From NCBI GenBank assembly GCA_016209425.1, contig JACQWA010000295.1, forward strand, positions 1 through 38,141: a stretch of DNA of 38,141 nt, written 5' to 3'. A model generated the notes under the pieces. It saw nothing but the letters and a program-made list of their open reading frames with translations. It was not told where the DNA came from and ran no database searches. Shown in pieces: positions 38,084 through 38,141 of this stretch; positions within the stretch are counted from its first letter, which is position 1; each line of letters starts with the position of its first letter. Source of the stretch: Candidatus Rokuibacteriota bacterium. Its GTDB lineage: Bacteria > Methylomirabilota > Methylomirabilia > Rokubacteriales > CSP1-6. Position numbers and translations under genes: made by a program.

Positions 38084-38141
38084 TGTTGGCCAACCCGTAG
38101 CGAACCGCGTGCCAACTTGAACGGACCCCCAGGGCCCCCGG

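Overview
The window is very GC-rich, densely coded bacterial DNA with long same-strand gene runs and overlapping or 1-12 nt junctions. The mix of genes suggests an uncultivated soil or subsurface heterotroph, perhaps of the Methylomirabilota/Rokubacteria or a deltaproteobacterial-like lineage. This is an inference, because no rRNA or other phylogenetic marker is present. The mix includes a UGSC-family selenoprotein, ABC and TRAP uptake, a corrinoid-activator-like protein, several family III CoA-transferases, acyl-CoA synthetases and polyhydroxyalkanoate (PHA) synthesis.

Region 1 (1-5.9 kb): the 3' end of an uncharacterised gene is followed by a UGSC-family gene. Its in-frame TGA codon, with a perfect hairpin directly downstream, almost certainly encodes selenocysteine. 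Converging on it is a peptide/nickel-type ABC operon (permease, permease, Tat-exported binding protein) without ATPase genes.

Region 2 (5.9-11.9 kb): a divergent promoter region leads to a forward run. It encodes a [2Fe-2S]/ASKHA corrinoid-activator-type protein, a degenerate double hot-dog MaoC-like protein, a UroD/MtaA-type methyltransferase-like protein, a DMT-family transporter and a secreted HExxH protein. Region 3 (11.9-16.3 kb): a VOC protein, queF, and a complete TRAP transporter (dctP-dctQ-dctM). A convergent NAD-dependent epimerase gene has no recognisable 3' end.

Region 4 (16.4-20.5 kb): an unknown 176-aa protein and a 1120-residue zinc-ribbon/class III cyclase/ATPase/TPR signalling protein. 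Region 5 (20.5-30.1 kb, minus strand) is an acyl-CoA catabolic operon: thiolase, two acyl-CoA synthetases, SDR, fused double CoA-transferase, zinc alcohol dehydrogenase and hydrolase. Four of its parts look broken or altered: the thiolase lacks its nucleophile region, one synthetase has an in-frame amber codon before the catalytic lysine, the second CoA-transferase half lacks the catalytic aspartate, and an SDR gene survives only as a 26-codon remnant.

Region 6 (30.2-38.1 kb) is a PHA locus: phasin, the regulator phaR, an acetoacetyl-CoA/3-oxoacyl-ACP reductase, and a minus-strand operon. That operon is hydrolase, CoA-transferase, CoA-transferase, class III-like phaC, a short PhaE-like subunit and a phaJ-like hydratase. 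The CoA-transferases are translationally tied to phaC, suggesting that they supply its monomers.

Two dispersed palindromic repeat families occupy the intergenic gaps; one has a hairpin stem that covaries between its three copies. Many genes share a TGN-TATNNT extended -10 promoter, sometimes so close to the ATG that the mRNA would be leaderless. No tRNA, rRNA, CRISPR array, IS element or phage gene was recognised, and no gene-free stretch exceeds 300 bases.
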